A model generated the notes under the pieces. The model saw only the letters and a list, made by a program, of their open reading frames with translations. It did no database searches and was not told the origin of the DNA. Shown here piece after piece: positions 61,985 through 64,000 of a stretch of DNA of 64,000 nt. The position numbers and the translations under genes are program-made. The DNA lies in the NCBI RefSeq assembly GCF_947493875.1, contig NZ_CANLSU010000002.1, positions 62,001-126,000 of the forward strand, read 5' to 3'. Source of the stretch: an uncultured Marinococcus sp. (GTDB taxonomy: Bacteria > Bacillota > Bacilli > Bacillales > Marinococcaceae). Every line of letters begins with the position of its first letter. The stretch's first letter is position 1.

Positions 61985-62062
61985 ATGAAATACGTAATTG
62001 GAACGGTTCTGGGATTTGCTTTGTTTGCAGTAAAGCCCAGAACGGCAAAAAGCAGGGAATAG
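61985..62062 (+). CDS. Possible 25-residue peptide
   Basis: A short hydrophobic N-terminal half (YVIGTVLGFALFAV) followed by a basic tail. GGAAGGAAGC lies 7-10 bases before the ATG. It fits the gap between two tightly spaced genes. Without homologues it is a weak call. Confidence 0.35.
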   Translation: MKYVIGTVLGFALFAVKPRTAKSRE

Positions 62063-62076
62063 GGAGCGAATACATC

Positions 62077-62439
62077 GTGGAGTCGTCATTTCGTCAATTA
62101 ATTATTGTTATTTTAGCTATACTGTCGGCTGTGCGCCTGGTCTTCTTTTTTGTGCTGGATCAGCCGCTTATCGATGCAATGATGCCGCTTGCGTTCATGG
62201 TTTACTGGATGCTCATTTTATCGATAGCGGACAGCAGACAGTTATGGAGCGCAAAACGCGAGCTGATTACCATTCTGGTGGCGACAGCTCCGGTATTGAT
62301 TGTTTCCTTTATCGGGGTCGTAACGGAAACGCATGCGATCTTTCTTCCATTGTTTACGAATTCGATGCTTTTAATGGTTCTTATGCCTATTGTTTATAAG
62401 TATGGGTTGAAACCAGACGATCCTGATAAAAAAAATTAG
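62077..62439 (+). CDS. Small membrane protein, unknown function
   Basis: A 120-residue protein with four predicted helices and a short charged C terminus (GLKPDDPDKKN). The GTG start at 62077 follows GGGAGCGA. No recognised domain. The next gene begins 13 bases later, so the two are co-transcribed. Confidence 0.7.
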   Translation: MESSFRQLIIVILAILSAVRLVFFFVLDQPLIDAMMPLAFMVYWMLILSIADSRQLWSAKRELITILVATAPVLIVSFIGVVTETHAIFLPLFTNSMLLMVLMPIVYKYGLKPDDPDKKN

Positions 62440-62452
62440 AGGAGACCGGGTA

Positions 62453-62890
62453 ATGGTGTTTCGAGCGAAAGGAAGCAGGCTGCTGTCCGCATTTGCGATC
62501 ATAGCTATCGTACTGCTGGGATATTCTATTTTTCAGGCTCTGTTTATGTATAACGGAGGGCCGGGGACTATTCTGCGGGCTGTGATCGATGCGGTTATTA
62601 TCATTTTAGTAACACAGATTGTATTTTTCACAAAATATGAATTGCACGAAGAGCATCTGGCAGTCCACGCCTCTCTTTTAATCCGGCTGCGTATTCCCTA
62701 TGATTCCATTCAACGGGTGGAAGAGGTGCCCGGATGGATTAAGGGGGCGACGCCGGAAAGGCTGAAGGTTGTCTACCAGGAGGGGCGTCAGCAGCATATT
62801 ACACCGAAGGACGAAGCATTGTTCCTCGAGAAGCTGGCTGCGAAAAACAAAAATATTGAAATGCCAAAGGAAGGACGGTTCACACGGTGA
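62453..62890 (+). CDS. Bacterial PH-domain membrane protein (YyaB-like)
   Basis: A 145-residue protein with two N-terminal helices and a C-terminal bacterial PH-like domain (YELHEEHLAVHASLLIRLRIPYDSI, then RLKVVYQEGRQQHITPKDE). The layout agrees with YyaB-like PH proteins. AGAGGAGACC precedes the ATG. It is coupled to the small membrane protein upstream. Function unknown. Confidence 0.78.
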   Translation: MVFRAKGSRLLSAFAIIAIVLLGYSIFQALFMYNGGPGTILRAVIDAVIIILVTQIVFFTKYELHEEHLAVHASLLIRLRIPYDSIQRVEEVPGWIKGATPERLKVVYQEGRQQHITPKDEALFLEKLAAKNKNIEMPKEGRFTR

Positions 62891-62900
62891 ACTGTCCTTT

Positions 62901-62999
62901 TTATAATTTGTCGTAAAATTTACGAAGGAAATAAAACCCAATAGAAGCTAAAACCGTTCCGGCAATAATTATCGTTATGATAAAAAGTGCTGTAGGCAC
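62901..62999 (-). CDS. 32-residue single-helix membrane protein
   Basis: A GTG start preceded by a very strong GGAGGGAGG site seven bases upstream. The product is one hydrophobic helix (residues about 4-24, ALFIITIIIAGTVLASIGFYF) followed by a basic tail (LRKFYDKL), a typical small inner-membrane protein with the tail inside. It lies convergent to the PH-domain gene. No family is recognised. Confidence 0.6.
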   Translation of the reverse strand: MPTALFIITIIIAGTVLASIGFYFLRKFYDKL

Positions 63000-63111
63000 G
63001 AATCTTCCTCCCTCCGCTGCAGATTCCCGCTGTTATAAGTATTTACCCCGGGAGGCATAACCGCAAGCGTCATTATTTGAAAAGCGAAGCCTGAAGATTT
63101 TATTCAATAAA

Positions 63112-63141
63112 TAAAAAAGCACTGGCCTGAAAACCAGTGCT
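63112..63141 (-). terminator. Terminator of the glutaredoxin-like gene
   Basis: AGCACTGG (63118-63125) pairs with CCAGTGCT (63134-63141); six T follow on the minus strand. Confidence 0.85.
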
Positions 63142-63154
63142 GAAGTCATTAACA

Positions 63155-63424
63155 TTAATTGCTTTGGCCGGATATTCCGACTGTAGTAGCAAGCGTTTTT
63201 ATTTTTTTGAGGTTTGGACCGACCACCTGATATCTTTTGTCGTTCGTAATAATAATAGTAATAGGAACGAATTTTTCATTTAACGCACCGAACTCCTGGT
63301 TTGCCTGTGGATCGTTTACGATATCCTTTTCAATATAAGAAATGCGGTTTTCCTGAAACCAGCCTTTCACTTTTGCACAGGAGGAGCAGTTGGGCTGGGT
63401 GAAAATCTGGACTTCATAGTTCAT
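63155..63424 (-). CDS. Glutaredoxin-family (thioredoxin-like) protein
   Basis: An 89-residue redox protein with a CSSC active site (QPNCSSCAKVKGWF), then YIEKDIVNDPQANQEF and the cis-proline region KFVPITII. It resembles NrdH/YtnI-like glutaredoxins. GGAGG is placed for ATG 63424 rather than 63430. The partner is unknown; no ribonucleotide reductase gene is nearby. Confidence 0.85.
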   Translation of the reverse strand: MNYEVQIFTQPNCSSCAKVKGWFQENRISYIEKDIVNDPQANQEFGALNEKFVPITIIITNDKRYQVVGPNLKKIKTLATTVGISGQSN

Positions 63425-63564
63425 ATACATTCCTCCAATTGGGCGTAGGTGTACCGCGACGCCTTCGTATTTATACGATTATGATAGTATACTAAAGTGC
63501 AGGAGAACGCAATGAAGACGGCAAAGGCCCCGGATGTAAAAAATAAAGGATTATCGCCTTATAA

Positions 63565-63576
63565 GAACATACGTTT
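63565..63576 (+). promoter_or_regulatory. LexA-box-like site upstream of dinB
   Basis: GAAC-ATAC-GTTT differs by one base from the Bacillus SOS core GAAC-N4-GTTC. It overlaps the -35 element of the dinB promoter, as expected for repression. Confidence 0.45.
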
Positions 63577-63603
63577 GTGAAAAAAGGCGGTGTCCGCTAT
63601 AAT
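63575..63603 (+). promoter_or_regulatory. Sigma-A promoter of dinB
   Basis: TTGTGA (63575-63580) and a perfect TATAAT (63598-63603), 17 bases apart, 41 bases before the start codon. Confidence 0.75.
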
Positions 63604-63643
63604 AGAAGGAACAGAGAACTGCGCGTATAAGGGGGCGTAGGAA

Positions 63644-64000
63644 ATGAAGCAGGATGAGCAGAATCTCCGGAAAATTATTCATATTGATATGGATGCTTTT
63701 TTTGCGTCTATTGAACAGCGCGACCAGCCCCATTTGCGGAACAAGCCTCTGGTAGTCGGAGGTTCGCCCTGGTCAAGGGGTGTAGTGGCTACGTGCTCTT
63801 ATGAAGCGAGGCCCTACGGTATTCATTCAGCTATGTCTTCCTATGAAGCCTATCGCAGGTGTCCGGAGGCTATATTTATTAAAGGGAATATGGAAAAATA
63901 CCGGGAGGTCTCGCGTGAAATAATGGCCATCTTCCATGACTGCACAGATTTGGTGGAGCCTCTGTCTCTGGATGAGGCTTATCTTGATGTGACAGAAAAC
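63644..64000 (+). CDS. dinB: DNA polymerase IV (Y family), 5' part only
   Basis: The first 119 codons of a translesion polymerase; the gene runs past the window end. The N terminus reads [18 protein letters not shown], with catalytic Asp residues in the first motif, then [18 protein letters not shown] and the second catalytic block [14 protein letters not shown], all diagnostic of Pol IV. GGGGG precedes the ATG by about nine bases. A LexA-like box and a good promoter suggest SOS induction. Confidence 0.93.
   Translation, partial: MKQDEQNLRKIIHIDMDAFFASIEQRDQPHLRNKPLVVGGSPWSRGVVATCSYEARPYGIHSAMSSYEAYRRCPEAIFIKGNMEKYREVSREIMAIFHDCTDLVEPLSLDEAYLDVTEN

Overview
The window is a chromosomal segment from a low-to-moderate G+C member of the Bacillaceae, probably salt- or alkali-adapted. 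The evidence is a set of Bacillus-type modules (des-desK-desR, nasB-nasC, rocD-rocA, DUF896, YwaF-like, YhfH-like), strong AAGGAGG-type ribosome sites with frequent GTG and TTG starts, TnrA, Rex, cre and sigma-B style sites, a BCCT osmolyte carrier and a gas-vesicle cluster organised like that of Priestia megaterium. I saw no rRNA, tRNA, prophage, insertion sequence or CRISPR array.

Layout. 0.1-16 kb holds housekeeping and stress genes: a cation/calcium antiporter, a YdaD/YdaE-like stress pair behind a sigma-B-like promoter, a chemoreceptor, RocB, small enzymes, an NlpC/P60 cell-wall hydrolase, thioredoxin, a ferredoxin, and a GAF-GGDEF-EAL gene split by a one-base frameshift. 16.5-31 kb is carbon and nitrogen catabolism: a dicarboxylate carrier, rocD-rocA behind a textbook sigma-54 promoter, a lactate permease behind two Rex operators, a second EAL protein, a BCCT transporter, and the glyoxylate shunt (isocitrate lyase, malate synthase G), whose two promoters share a 12-base element. 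31-39 kb carries the membrane-fluidity system des-desK-desR, an RsbR-type STAS protein, DegV, heme O synthase and a HAD phosphatase. 39-49.5 kb is complete nitrate assimilation: nasB-nasC on the plus strand; narK, nirD, nirB and nasF on the minus strand, with a perfect TnrA box upstream of nasF.

49.8-57.9 kb is the most unusual part: a gas-vesicle cluster of thirteen genes plus a trailing DUF1232 gene. After a tiny membrane-peptide ORF and a nested hairpin come two large Lys/Ala/Glu-rich proteins (the first ending in a GvpO domain, the second ending in GxxDIK-type hexapeptide repeats), then gvpA, two further GvpO-domain genes, gvpN-F-G-L-S-K-J, a 75-residue unknown and a DUF1232 membrane protein. 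The two large repeat proteins are the best candidates for undescribed biology. 57.9-64 kb has shikimate kinase, an unassigned polytopic membrane protein, 3-dehydroquinate dehydratase, several small proteins, a glutaredoxin-like protein and the start of dinB, which runs off the window.

The accessory content fits life in fluctuating, possibly saline, oxygen-variable water: buoyancy, nitrate use, osmolyte uptake, lactate and two-carbon use, and membrane remodelling.
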